Origin: Desulfobacteraceae bacterium
Lineage (GTDB): Bacteria; Desulfobacterota; Desulfobacteria; Desulfobacterales; BuS5
DNA: 13,103 bases
NCBI GenBank assembly: GCA_030592105.1
Contig: JAUVKE010000035.1
Span: forward strand, 1 to 13,103
Direction of reading: 5' to 3'
The translations under genes were made by a program, and so were the position numbers. The notes beneath the pieces are model-generated. The model searched no databases. It was given only the letters and a program-made list of their open reading frames with translations, and was not told the DNA's origin. Below are positions 6,332 to 13,103 of this stretch, piece after piece (the stretch's first letter is position 1; the number at the start of each line of letters is the position of its first letter).

Positions 6332-7750
6332 ATGGAACAAAAAAAGATGGTTGTGCAGGTGTTTGGAAGTTTGATTTTGTTTTTATTAACCGCAACTTAT
6401 TCCTATGCTGATTTTTATCTTACATGGAATGCTGTAGCCGGTGATGTTACCGGATACAAAATATATTATGGTAAAACAATTGGAGATTATGCAAATTTTA
6501 AAAATGCTGGAAATGTAACGGAATATCATGTAGAAGCCCTCGGGCTGGATGAGAATGAAACCTATTATTTTGTGATAAGGGCCTATAATGACTATGGAGA
6601 AAGTTCAGCTTCCAATTACATAGAATTTGATACGTCATTATTGTCGGATAGTATTCCCCCTGAAATAAATATTACATCTCAAGCAATAGATTACATATCT
6701 GAGACAGGGGAATCAACCATGATCCTGATGGGAACTTCTTCAGACAATGTGGGTGTAACACTGGTTACATGGGCAAGTTCCATTGGTGAAAGCGGAACAG
6801 CTTCTGGAACAAGCAATTGGTCAATTTCAGATATTCCACTGGCTGAAGGTGAAAATATTATTTCTGTTCGGGCTGAAGATGAAGCTGGCAATGAAAGCAT
6901 ATACACATTGTCAATAAATCATGAGCCTTTACCGTCAGATTATCCCCTGCCGGCCATGGAAACTGGTGAAGTGAATATTGATCATATTCCCAGGAGAGTT
7001 TTTTTCAGTAAATCCTTTTCTGATCCGGTTGTTATTGCCAAGCCATTAAGCTTGAATAATTCTTATCCTGCTGTAATAAGAGTGAACAATGTCGATATAT
7101 CAGGTTTTGATATTTCAATTCAGGCGTGGGATTATCTTGACGGAATCCACCCCACAGAGACTGTTGGGTATTTTGTAATTGAGCGTGGAAGCTATTTTTT
7201 ACCGGATGGTACACGCTTTGAGGCCGGAAGTTTTTCAACTGATAAGATAAAATTATTTAAAACTGTTTTGTTTGATCAATCTTTTAATGATCCACCGGTT
7301 GTTATAACATCAATATCCACGGTTAATGAAGAAGATGCTGTTTCAAGCCGGGTTAAAAAAGTCACTACCGTGGGTTTTAAATTTCGTCTGCAGGAACAGG
7401 AATCAAAATACGTGGTGAATGAAAGTCATCTCACAGAAACAATATCCTATATAGCATGGGAACCTTCCCTGGGATCAGTTGATGGTTTGACCTTTGAGGT
7501 TGGGAAAACTGATGATCTGGTAACTCGAAAACCTTACAAAATTTCCTTTAATCAGAGCTTTGCTGATGATGCGCCGGTATTTATAGCAGATATGCAAACC
7601 GCGGATGGGGGAGATTCCTGCAATGTCCGCTGGAAAAATAAAACCGGGAGTAATGTTGATGTGTTGATTGATGAAGAACAATCCTTGGACAGAGAAGTCG
7701 CACATACCTCTGAAGTGGTGGGGTATATGTTATTTTCAGATCAGCAATGA
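6332..7750 (+). CDS. Secreted FnIII / Ig-like protein with three lectin-like repeats
   Basis: 472 residues. Residues 1-26 form a signal peptide with probable cleavage after YSYA. A fibronectin type III domain spans about 28-103 (LTWNAVAGDVTGYKIYYG, then YYFVIRAYNDYGES). An Ig-like domain of the type found in bacterial surface proteins spans about 108-196 (PPEINITS, then GENIISVRAEDEAGN). The rest is three tandem modules at about 211-299, 306-391 and 401-472. Each has an F-x-x-SF-x-D-x-P(V/VV) strand, such as DQSFNDPPVV, and later an H-x-(T/S)-E-(T/V)-(V/I)-(G/S)-Y strand; this resembles H-type lectin folds. The protein is probably exported and may bind glycans or the cell surface. It ends at VVGYMLFSDQQ without a PEP-CTERM or LPXTG tag. 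GGAG lies 5 bases before ATG 6332. Confidence 0.85.
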   Translation: MEQKKMVVQVFGSLILFLLTATYSYADFYLTWNAVAGDVTGYKIYYGKTIGDYANFKNAGNVTEYHVEALGLDENETYYFVIRAYNDYGESSASNYIEFDTSLLSDSIPPEINITSQAIDYISETGESTMILMGTSSDNVGVTLVTWASSIGESGTASGTSNWSISDIPLAEGENIISVRAEDEAGNESIYTLSINHEPLPSDYPLPAMETGEVNIDHIPRRVFFSKSFSDPVVIAKPLSLNNSYPAVIRVNNVDISGFDISIQAWDYLDGIHPTETVGYFVIERGSYFLPDGTRFEAGSFSTDKIKLFKTVLFDQSFNDPPVVITSISTVNEEDAVSSRVKKVTTVGFKFRLQEQESKYVVNESHLTETISYIAWEPSLGSVDGLTFEVGKTDDLVTRKPYKISFNQSFADDAPVFIADMQTADGGDSCNVRWKNKTGSNVDVLIDEEQSLDREVAHTSEVVGYMLFSDQQ

Positions 7751-7793
7751 TATAAATGTTCATATAATAAATTTTATAAAGCCATATGGTGAA

Positions 7794-7877
7794 ACTGAGC
7801 TATGGTGAAATTTAAAAAACTCTGGCTGTTTGAGCGCAGCGAGTTTCAGAGGTTTTTAAATTTTATTATAGCTCAGT
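7794..7877. repeat. Large inverted repeat with REP-like loop
   Basis: Two 31-base arms (7794-7824 and 7847-7877) are complementary at 27 positions; three of the four differences become G-U pairs in plus-strand RNA. The 22-base loop holds TGTTTGAGCG and AGCGAGTTT, a motif also found at the centre of the palindrome near 12978-13004. The outer arm ACTGAGCTAT also occurs inverted at 1044-1053. TATGGTGAAA is directly repeated at 7785-7794 and 7801-7810. It lies 44 bases after the secreted-protein gene, but has no GC-rich stem or T tract, so it is not a standard terminator. Confidence 0.85.
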
Positions 7878-7899
7878 GTATTACTGAAATTTGACCAGG

Positions 7900-7942
7900 C
7901 TCTGAGATTATCGTCGCCTGCGTATTACAATACCCCTTCCTC
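7900..7942 (-). repeat. Dispersed repeat block (inverted copy of 1108-1148)
   Basis: Read on the minus strand this is GAGGAAGGGGTATTGTAATA followed by CGCAGGCGACGAT and CAGAG. That follows copy A at 1108-1148 (GAGGAAGGCGTATTTAAATA, CGCAGGTGACCGAT, CAGAG) with a handful of substitutions and small gaps. Confidence 0.72.
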
Positions 7943-7980
7943 TCTATGGCCTTGTGCCGAATTTTAAAATCAGGTAATTT

Positions 7981-8097
7981 ATATGAAAATGATAAATTGT
8001 GAATTAAGGAATTCTACTAATTTATAAAATGCCATTAATCGCTATCTCATTTTCATATTTTGTTGTGCCCTATAGGGCATGCCGGTTATATGAAAAT
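7981..8097. repeat. Nested, mutually exclusive inverted repeats
   Basis: TCATTTTCATAT at 8047-8058 can pair with ATATGAAAATGA at 7981-7992 (12 perfect) or, over 10 bases, with ATATGAAAAT at 8088-8097. Inside the second pairing lies the 12-base palindrome GCCCTATAGGGC (8067-8078). No gene or T tract is attached, so a regulatory role is unproven. Confidence 0.6.
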
Positions 8098-8326
8098 CTA
8101 CAGCTGAAGTTATCCTGAAATTAATAATATTTTAAAAATATGTTGAAAAAAAATATTGATTCTGATAAATTTTAACAGATTATTTTGTTTTTAGGCGTTT
8201 TGTTCATATTCTTCACCCAATTTCGATATCCGGTTAAAATTTACAGGAAATGAATTTTTGGCGAAATACTCAATTTATTCCTTTGGTTGCAATTTTCTGT
8301 AGCTATTCAGCTTACATCTGAAGTGT
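8098..8326. other. AT-rich gene-free spacer, nothing recognised
   Basis: Frames on both strands are broken by stops and show no family motif. No convincing promoter, hairpin or RNA gene was found. Confidence 0.5.
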
Positions 8327-8355
8327 GTCTATGATCAGCATCGCTGAACATAGAC
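8327..8355. repeat. Short hairpin at the edge of repeat copy B
   Basis: GTCTATG-A-TCAGC and GCTGA-A-CATAGAC form a 12-bp stem with one A-A mismatch and a 3-base loop. Its right arm runs into the conserved block beginning at 8350. Confidence 0.65.
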
Positions 8356-8455
8356 CGTCACATAAATGATTTCACTCCGTTATCGCTTGGAGATGTACGA
8401 TTAGTATTATCTCCACGTTTTATTCTTGAGAAGTTAATTGTCTGACAATCTATAG
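8350..8455. repeat. Mosaic dispersed repeat, copy B
   Basis: Bases 8350-8374 match 1016-1040 in direct orientation at 24 of 25 positions. Bases 8441-8455 (TCTGACAATCTATAG) are the exact reverse complement of 1092-1106. The middle segments of the two copies do not match, so the copies share ends but differ internally and in the relative orientation of one end. No open frame covers it. Confidence 0.75.
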
Positions 8456-8632
8456 TTACAATTTTCTCTTACTTTTATCTCAATAAATCAAGTTCTATTT
8501 TTCGTTTATTCATTAATTTGCTCTTTATTCAAAGCAGAAAGGATCGGTATTTAAATTGATAAAATAAAATCGACACACATGAATTTTTTGTGTAAAAAAA
8601 AGAGCTGACAAGCAATTTGTTATATAAATATC

Positions 8633-9763
8633 ATGAAAATTAGAATAACATATTCAGATAAAATTAATGCAGCTGACTGGGATGGGTATGTTCAATCACA
8701 TTCTGAATCGGGCATTTATCACCTGTCGGGCTGGCAAAATGCTATCAAAAAAACATACGGTCATCAAACGTACTACCTTACAGCCCGACAATCCAATAAA
8801 TTAACAAATTCAAATAGCCCTAAAAATCAAATTACTGGGATTCTTTCGCTTATTCATCTGAAAAGTTTGATTTTCGGCAACAGCCTTATATCGATCCCTT
8901 TTTTTGACTCTGGCGGTATCCTTGCTGATAACGAAGAAACAGAAAAAGCTCTGTTGGTGGAAGCTATAAAACTTGCTCAAAAATTAAAAACAGAGACCCT
9001 CGAGCTTCGCCACACCCAGCCACTCTCATCCTTATATTCAAACGAGTTTCAGGATTTAAACAGCAGCGACTCACAACTTATTTCCCACAAATGGGGCTTT
9101 CGTACATATTCACAGAAAGTTCGTATGCTCCTTGAGCTTCCCGAAACATCTGATACATTAATGAAGGGTTTTAAATCAAAACTTCGCAGCCAGATAAAAA
9201 AAACAATAAAAAACGGATTAATATCAATGATTGGCGGTAAAGAATTGATAGACGATTTTTATAAAGTTTTTTTAATCAATATGCGTGATCTTGGATCCCC
9301 CGTCCACTCAAAAGCATTAATGCAAAACGTTTTTGAAGAATTTGACGATAGATCAAAAATAGTCATAATATATAAAGATAATATCCCTGTAGCCGGCAGC
9401 ATATTTGCCGGGTTTAAAGATACATTGCAAAATCCCTGGTCTTCTTCTCTCAGACAATACAGCCGCCTTGCTCCCAACATGCTCCTTTATTGGACAATGC
9501 TGGAATATGCATGTGATAATGGCTATAAATGGTTTGATTTTGGGCGGTCCTCCCTGGAAGAAGGAACATATAATTTTAAAAAACAATGGGGGGCAAAACC
9601 AGAACCATTGCACTGGTATTATGTTCCCATTAATAGTAAATCTTCAGGCTTAGATGTTTTGGAAAAAACAAGTTTCAGTACAGCAATTAAATACTGGCAA
9701 AAACTGCCCGCACCACTTACAAGGATTGTTGGGCCAGTAATAAGAAAACACATCGGATTGTAG
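8633..9763 (+). CDS. FemAB-like protein, exosortase/PEP-CTERM system type
   Basis: 376 residues with the GNAT-like fold of the FemAB family. Key blocks are SGIYHLSGWQNAIKKTYGH (26-44), FKSKLRSQIKK (180-190), VAGSIFAG (253-260), and the strongly conserved FDFGRSSLEEGTYNFKKQWG (301-320). This last block is typical of the FemAB-related proteins found in exosortase/EPS clusters (the TIGR03019 group, by recall). FemX/A/B enzymes add amino acids to peptidoglycan precursors from aminoacyl-tRNA. The role of the exosortase-linked branch is not established; an acyl or aminoacyl transfer in surface glycan assembly is inferred from context. No strong ribosome site precedes ATG 8633. The stop codon is also the first three bases of a hairpin repeat. 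Confidence 0.86.
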   Translation: MKIRITYSDKINAADWDGYVQSHSESGIYHLSGWQNAIKKTYGHQTYYLTARQSNKLTNSNSPKNQITGILSLIHLKSLIFGNSLISIPFFDSGGILADNEETEKALLVEAIKLAQKLKTETLELRHTQPLSSLYSNEFQDLNSSDSQLISHKWGFRTYSQKVRMLLELPETSDTLMKGFKSKLRSQIKKTIKNGLISMIGGKELIDDFYKVFLINMRDLGSPVHSKALMQNVFEEFDDRSKIVIIYKDNIPVAGSIFAGFKDTLQNPWSSSLRQYSRLAPNMLLYWTMLEYACDNGYKWFDFGRSSLEEGTYNFKKQWGAKPEPLHWYYVPINSKSSGLDVLEKTSFSTAIKYWQKLPAPLTRIVGPVIRKHIGL

Positions 9764-9823
9764 ATGATGGGGCGGATTCCATATCCGTCCCATCATCTAC
9801 AAGGGCAGAAATGGATTCTGCCC
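9761..9823. repeat. Tandem double-hairpin (REP/BIME-like) repeat
   Basis: First hairpin: 17-base arms at 9761-9777 and 9783-9799 with one G-U position and a 5-base loop. Second hairpin: GGGCAGAA (9803-9810) and TTCTGCCC (9816-9823) with a 5-base loop. The first arm contains the FemAB stop codon. The pair is followed only by CTACTTTTG, so it is a poor terminator, although the hairpins may protect the femAB mRNA 3' end. A RAYT transposase fragment starts 18 bases later. Confidence 0.85.
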
Positions 9824-9840
9824 CTACTTTTGAAAAATGA

Positions 9841-9975
9841 ATTTGGCAACGCAATTATTATGAACATATCATCCGTAATGAAAAATCGTATTATCAAATT
9901 GCGGGATATATCCGAAATAACCCCCTGGAATGGCAGGAAGATAAATATTATGTCCAAAGCGGGCTTTGTCTGTAG
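9841..9975 (+). pseudogene. REP-associated tyrosine transposase (RAYT), C-terminal fragment
   Basis: The frame 9841-9975 reads IWQRNYYEHIIRNEK and then YIRNNPLEWQEDKYY before TAG at 9973-9975. WQRNYYEHIIRNEK and YI.NNP..W are hallmark end motifs of the IS200/TnpA-REP (Y1 transposase) family. Only about 44 residues remain. The catalytic HUH region is missing, and a TGA (9838-9840) lies just upstream in frame. A longer open frame in another register (9764-10003) overlaps it, but has no family features and crosses the hairpins. Confidence 0.8.
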
Positions 9976-10132
9976 CCTAATTCATTGTATTTACATATAT
10001 TAAAATAAGCACCTACAAACTGTATAGCTAATTTTTCATTATAATTTTCTCGTTTTTTATGACAGTTTTTCAGGAGTAAGGTACTATATAACCGGACAAT
10101 ATTGCTAAAAATTGAATGAACTCAAAACTTCC

Positions 10133-11389
10133 ATGCGCATAGGACGAACATTACCACCTGCATCTGCCCCGATTTATATATGGGACATCATCTCTGGCTT
10201 GCCCGGAATTTTCCCTGGTCAAAAAAAAATAGAACGTTTTAATTCAGAATTGAAAAATTATTTCAGCGTTAAGCACTCCCTTCTTTTATCTTCAGGAAAA
10301 GCAGCTTTAACGTTGGCATTGCTTGCTTTAAAGAAAATAGATCCTGAAAAAAATGAAGTGGTTATGCCGGCGTATGTCTGCTATTCTGTCCCGTCTGCGG
10401 TTGCAAAGGCTGGCTTAAAGCTGGTGTTATGTGACATGCAGCCAAAAACCCTGGATATGGATTTTAAACAATTAGTCTCTAAATTAAACAAAAAAACATT
10501 ATGTGTAATTGTGCCCCACCTGTTTGGGCTGCCTGCTCAAGTGGCGGTAATAATTGATATATGCAGAAAAAAAGGGATTTTTGTAATAGAAGACGCAGCG
10601 CAGGCCATTGGCGTTACAGATAATGGAAAAATCCTGGGCACACAAGGGGATATCGGTTTTTTTAGCCTGGGAAGGGGAAAAACAATATCAGCAGTTGAAG
10701 GGGGTATACTTATCACCGATAATAGTATTATATTTGAATATTTGCAGAAAGAATATGATTATTTGGAATCATATACACTAATTGAAAAAAATATTATTAT
10801 TATCAAGGCGATTTTATTAACTTTTTTTACACGGCCTGTTTTTTTCTGGATTCCAAAACTGTTTCCCTTTTTACACATTGGTGCAACTATCTTTGACACT
10901 GAATTCCCAGTAAAAAAAATGAGTTCACTCCAGGCCTGTTTTATGCGGGGGTGGCAGAAAAAAATAGAATGCTTTAACAGCCATAGAAAAAAAAATACTC
11001 AATATTATACCAGGCTATTTTCTCAAACCGAATCATTATCTTTGTTTAACAATCAAACGCAGGTTTGCCTGAGGTTTCCGGTTTTAATAAAAAACAGGGT
11101 TGTACTGGAACAAATTCAATCGTATAGTGATAAAAAAGGATTGGGGATAATGTATACTTATCCCGACTCCATAGATGAAGTCCCAGATATAAACAATATT
11201 TTTAATTCACAATTAAAAAATAAAAACTCAAAAGAACCAGCTTTTCCATTGGCCAAACAATTTGCACAACAAATTATTACATTGCCGGTTCATCCCCATG
11301 TGTCCCGAAAAGATATGGAAAAAATTGTTCACTTGATTACAGTGGTGTCTGGTCAGGGATTCGCAAAAAATAAAATACGGAAAATGTAG
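10133..11389 (+). CDS. DegT/DnrJ/EryC1-family aminotransferase-fold enzyme
   Basis: 418 residues, fold-type I PLP enzyme of the sugar-aminotransferase family. Features: IGRTLPPASAPI at the N-terminus, SSGKAAL (53-59), MPAYVCYSVPSA (78-89), PHLFG (128-132), EDAAQAIG with the cofactor-contacting D154 (153-160), and GFFSLGRGKTISAVEGG (175-191), whose K183 should be the PLP lysine. Such enzymes usually aminate nucleotide-linked keto sugars, here probably for a surface polysaccharide of the exosortase locus. ATG 10133 is chosen because related proteins begin near M-IGRTLPP; a TTG at 10112 would add seven residues. Neither start has a clear ribosome site. It ends 12 bases before the exosortase gene. 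Confidence 0.85.
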   Translation: MRIGRTLPPASAPIYIWDIISGLPGIFPGQKKIERFNSELKNYFSVKHSLLLSSGKAALTLALLALKKIDPEKNEVVMPAYVCYSVPSAVAKAGLKLVLCDMQPKTLDMDFKQLVSKLNKKTLCVIVPHLFGLPAQVAVIIDICRKKGIFVIEDAAQAIGVTDNGKILGTQGDIGFFSLGRGKTISAVEGGILITDNSIIFEYLQKEYDYLESYTLIEKNIIIIKAILLTFFTRPVFFWIPKLFPFLHIGATIFDTEFPVKKMSSLQACFMRGWQKKIECFNSHRKKNTQYYTRLFSQTESLSLFNNQTQVCLRFPVLIKNRVVLEQIQSYSDKKGLGIMYTYPDSIDEVPDINNIFNSQLKNKNSKEPAFPLAKQFAQQIITLPVHPHVSRKDMEKIVHLITVVSGQGFAKNKIRKM

Positions 11390-11401
11390 TTATTTTTGCT
11401 T

Positions 11402-12259
11402 ATGAACTCAAAAAATAAAATTCAAAATTATATACAATGTTTTTTATTGATCATTTCTTTTATTGCCTGTTTTTTTCATACTTTCAGCTGGCTGGATTAC
11501 AGGTATTCCCAGGTCGATTCATATTATGCCCACGGTTATTTTGTACCATTTATCAGTGCCTGGTTAATCTATTTGAAATGGGATCAATTAAAAAATATTA
11601 AAATTTCCAGCAATATTTTCGGATTAGTCCTTATCCTGTTTGCTCTTTTAATTCATATTATTGCGGTTATGAGTGATATAAATTTTGTTTCAGGCTTTGC
11701 TATCTTTTTTTATCTGGCAGGCTCTGTTTTATACCTTTATGGAACAGCTGCTTTTAAAATGGTAATTTTCCCCATATTATTCCTTTTATTTATGTTTCCT
11801 GTGCCGGGTCAGTTTATCGATATTATTGGATTACCCACAAAGACTTTAGCAACAGCTCTGGGGCTTAAAATTATTGACCTTATCGGTATTCCAAACTATC
11901 AGGAAGGATTCAGAATTATTCTGCCTGAAACAATCATGTATGTCGGCACACCATGTAACGGTATGAAATCCCTGATATCCTTTTTTGCCATGGGGCTTTT
12001 GGCGGCATATATTACAAATCTTTCATTGTGGAAGAAAATTTTTGTTGTTATTGGAGTCTATCCCCTGGCAGTTGTTTTAAATGGATGCAGAATAGCAATG
12101 CTTATTTTTATTGCAGACAACTATGGAATAAAAAAAGCTTCCCCTGAAAGTTACCTCCATGATTTGTCCGGAATAATTGTATTTGCCGCAGGATTAATTA
12201 TTATATTTTTTACAATAAACTTTTGGAAGCCAAAAACTGAAAAAAATAACAATGAATAA
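11402..12259 (+). CDS. xrt: Exosortase (archaeosortase/exosortase family membrane protease)
   Basis: 285 residues, highly hydrophobic, with about seven or eight predicted membrane segments. The family triad is present: C185 in TPCNGMKSL, R230 in LNGCRIAML, and H253 in LHDLSGIIVF. Exosortases cut proteins with a C-terminal PEP-CTERM-like tag at the inner membrane and are thought to transfer them to a surface acceptor. The usual C-S-G around the cysteine is C-N-G here. ATG 11402 is used; TTG 11396 is a poor alternative. The gene overlaps epsI by 8 bases, so the two are translationally coupled. The subtype (XrtA, XrtD or other) cannot be assigned, and no tagged substrate gene lies in the window. 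Confidence 0.9.
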   Translation: MNSKNKIQNYIQCFLLIISFIACFFHTFSWLDYRYSQVDSYYAHGYFVPFISAWLIYLKWDQLKNIKISSNIFGLVLILFALLIHIIAVMSDINFVSGFAIFFYLAGSVLYLYGTAAFKMVIFPILFLLFMFPVPGQFIDIIGLPTKTLATALGLKIIDLIGIPNYQEGFRIILPETIMYVGTPCNGMKSLISFFAMGLLAAYITNLSLWKKIFVVIGVYPLAVVLNGCRIAMLIFIADNYGIKKASPESYLHDLSGIIVFAAGLIIIFFTINFWKPKTEKNNNE

Positions 12260-12875
12260 ACAATTTGTCATGGTCATTGTTCTGACCCTGGTTACTGCTT
12301 TTGTCATACTTAGAGTTCATAATATTGAACCCGTAAAAAATGAAAAGCTTTTCGATTTTCCGATGAAAATCGGTAACTGGACAGGGGAAAAAATCCAGAT
12401 GGAAGATTGGGTTTTTGAGTCCCTTGCAACCTCTTATTCAATTTTACGAAATTATACTTCTCCTGAAGGTGAAAAAATAAATCTTGCCATAGTCTGGTAT
12501 GATGATAAAGAAATAGCCTTTCACGGTGCAGCCGCCTGCCTTGGAGGCACTGGTAACATGGTTACAGAAATGAGTTTTTACAAGTTAAATATTGATAAAA
12601 ATCATGATTTTACTATTGGGAAATTGCTGGCAAATAAACTCAGCGTTCAAAGTTTAGTACTTTATTATTATATAAGCGATGGCTATTTAACGGCGGATCA
12701 GATTGAAATACGCAAACATGTTGCTTCTAAAAGATTGAAACTTAAAAGGACAAGCGCTGCATTTATTAGAATTATGATGCCGATTATTAAAGATAGAACA
12801 GAAACCTTAAAAACTCTGGAAGATTTTGTAAAAACAACCCTTCCGGTTATTATTGAATATACTGGTACTCAGTAG
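12252..12875 (+). CDS. epsI: EpsI-family exosortase-associated protein
   Basis: 207 residues. An N-terminal membrane anchor (about 4-22) precedes an extracytoplasmic domain with FPMKIGNW (36-43), LRNYTSPEGEKINL (65-78) and HGAAACLGG (91-99). H91 and C96 correspond to the H..x.CLPG block of EpsI proteins (DUF3485 type), here with GG in place of PG. EpsI accompanies exosortases either as a separate gene or fused to their C-terminus; its biochemical action is not known. The start overlaps the exosortase stop (AATGAATAA), fitting coupled translation. The TAG stop directly abuts the start of a large palindromic element. Confidence 0.85.
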   Translation: MNKQFVMVIVLTLVTAFVILRVHNIEPVKNEKLFDFPMKIGNWTGEKIQMEDWVFESLATSYSILRNYTSPEGEKINLAIVWYDDKEIAFHGAAACLGGTGNMVTEMSFYKLNIDKNHDFTIGKLLANKLSVQSLVLYYYISDGYLTADQIEIRKHVASKRLKLKRTSAAFIRIMMPIIKDRTETLKTLEDFVKTTLPVIIEYTGTQ

Positions 12876-13103
12876 TGTCCGGTTAGAATCTTGCGTGAGG
12901 GGAGTTTAATTGTTTTTGTAGCGTATTGAATAAATTTCGTAGAATTTCTTAGTGCAGCGTAGCCAAAAAATTGCGGTTGTTTGAGCGAGGCACGAGCGAG
13001 TTTCGCAATTTTGGCGGAGCAAACTTAGAAATTCAAGAAATTTATTCGCAATAGCGGAAAAAACAATTAAACTTCCCGTATTTTCTTTCTTGCAACTTTC
13101 TAA
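12876..13103. mobile_element. Large imperfect palindrome, MITE-like or composite REP element (3' partial)
   Basis: From the base after the epsI stop to the window end, the two halves are imperfect reverse complements around a centre near 12990. Matching arms include TTAGAA..TTGC (12883-12894) with 13092-13103; GGGGAGTTTAATTG (12899-12912) with 13064-13077; GAATAAATTTC near 12928-12938 with 13037-13047; GAATTTCTTAGT (12942-12953) with 13023-13034; and TTGCG (12971-12975) with 13004-13008. The loop contains TGTTTGAGCG and AGCGAGTTTC. No open frame covers it. It starts TGTCCGG, and the mirrored end would lie just past the window. Non-autonomous transposition is inferred. Confidence 0.75.

Noticed and set aside
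6076..6340. Two overlapping minus-strand open frames of 60-66 codons
   Set aside because: No ribosome site, no recognisable domain, and they run across the sigma-54 site and the start of the plus-strand gene. A decayed gene is possible but cannot be supported.
7680..7750. Exosortase sorting tag on the secreted FnIII protein
   Set aside because: The C-terminus has no PEP or VPLPA motif, no hydrophobic helix and no basic tail, so it is not a likely substrate of the nearby exosortase.
9764..10003. 79-codon open frame downstream of FemAB
   Set aside because: It starts inside the hairpin repeat, and its middle is the wrong register over a clear RAYT transposase fragment. No ribosome site or family motif supports it.
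1..13103. CRISPR array, tRNA or rRNA genes
   Set aside because: No regularly spaced direct repeats and no tRNA- or rRNA-like sequence were seen on either strand; repeats here are irregular and palindromic.

Overview
The window looks like a chromosomal segment of an anaerobic, probably sulfate-reducing deltaproteobacterium (Desulfobacterales-like). This rests on a four-subunit 2-oxoacid:ferredoxin oxidoreductase, an exosortase locus, IS1- and RAYT-type transposase fossils, AT-rich DNA and many dispersed palindromic repeats. The species cannot be named from the sequence. No tRNA, rRNA or CRISPR array was seen.

Layout. Bases 1-950 (+) hold the 3' part of a peptidase U32-family gene. It converges on a minus-strand metabolic operon, with a bidirectional terminator at 969-994 between them. 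The operon reads right to left: ilvE (5498-4440), then porG, porD, porA and porB (4359-1173). IlvE interconverts branched-chain amino acids and 2-oxoacids. The Por-type enzyme oxidatively decarboxylates a 2-oxoacid to an acyl-CoA and reduces ferredoxin. The co-directional pairing suggests a branched-chain 2-oxoacid substrate, although pyruvate is not excluded.

Bases 5499-6331 separate ilvE from a divergent gene. They contain the ilvE leader, a decayed IS1-type transposase 3' end, and a well-spaced sigma-54 promoter candidate. The divergent gene (6332-7750, +) encodes a secreted protein: signal peptide, fibronectin type III domain, Ig-like domain and three tandem copies of an H-type-lectin-like module. 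Bases 7751-8632 are gene-free and full of inverted and dispersed repeats. Several blocks recur, direct or inverted, in the short interval at 995-1172.

Bases 8633-12875 (+) are an exosortase / exopolysaccharide-type locus: a FemAB-like protein, a DegT/DnrJ/EryC1 aminotransferase-fold enzyme, an exosortase and an EpsI-family protein. The exosortase would process and anchor C-terminally tagged surface proteins, EpsI is its usual partner, and the FemAB and DegT proteins probably help make the associated surface polysaccharide. No exosortase substrate lies in the window. A double-hairpin repeat begins at the FemAB stop codon and is followed at once by the C-terminal fragment of a REP-associated tyrosine transposase. 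Directly after the epsI stop codon, an imperfect palindrome of about 230 bp runs to the end of the window and looks like a MITE-type or composite REP element.

No wholly new multi-gene system was identified. The most unusual material is the repeat landscape and the secreted triple-repeat protein.
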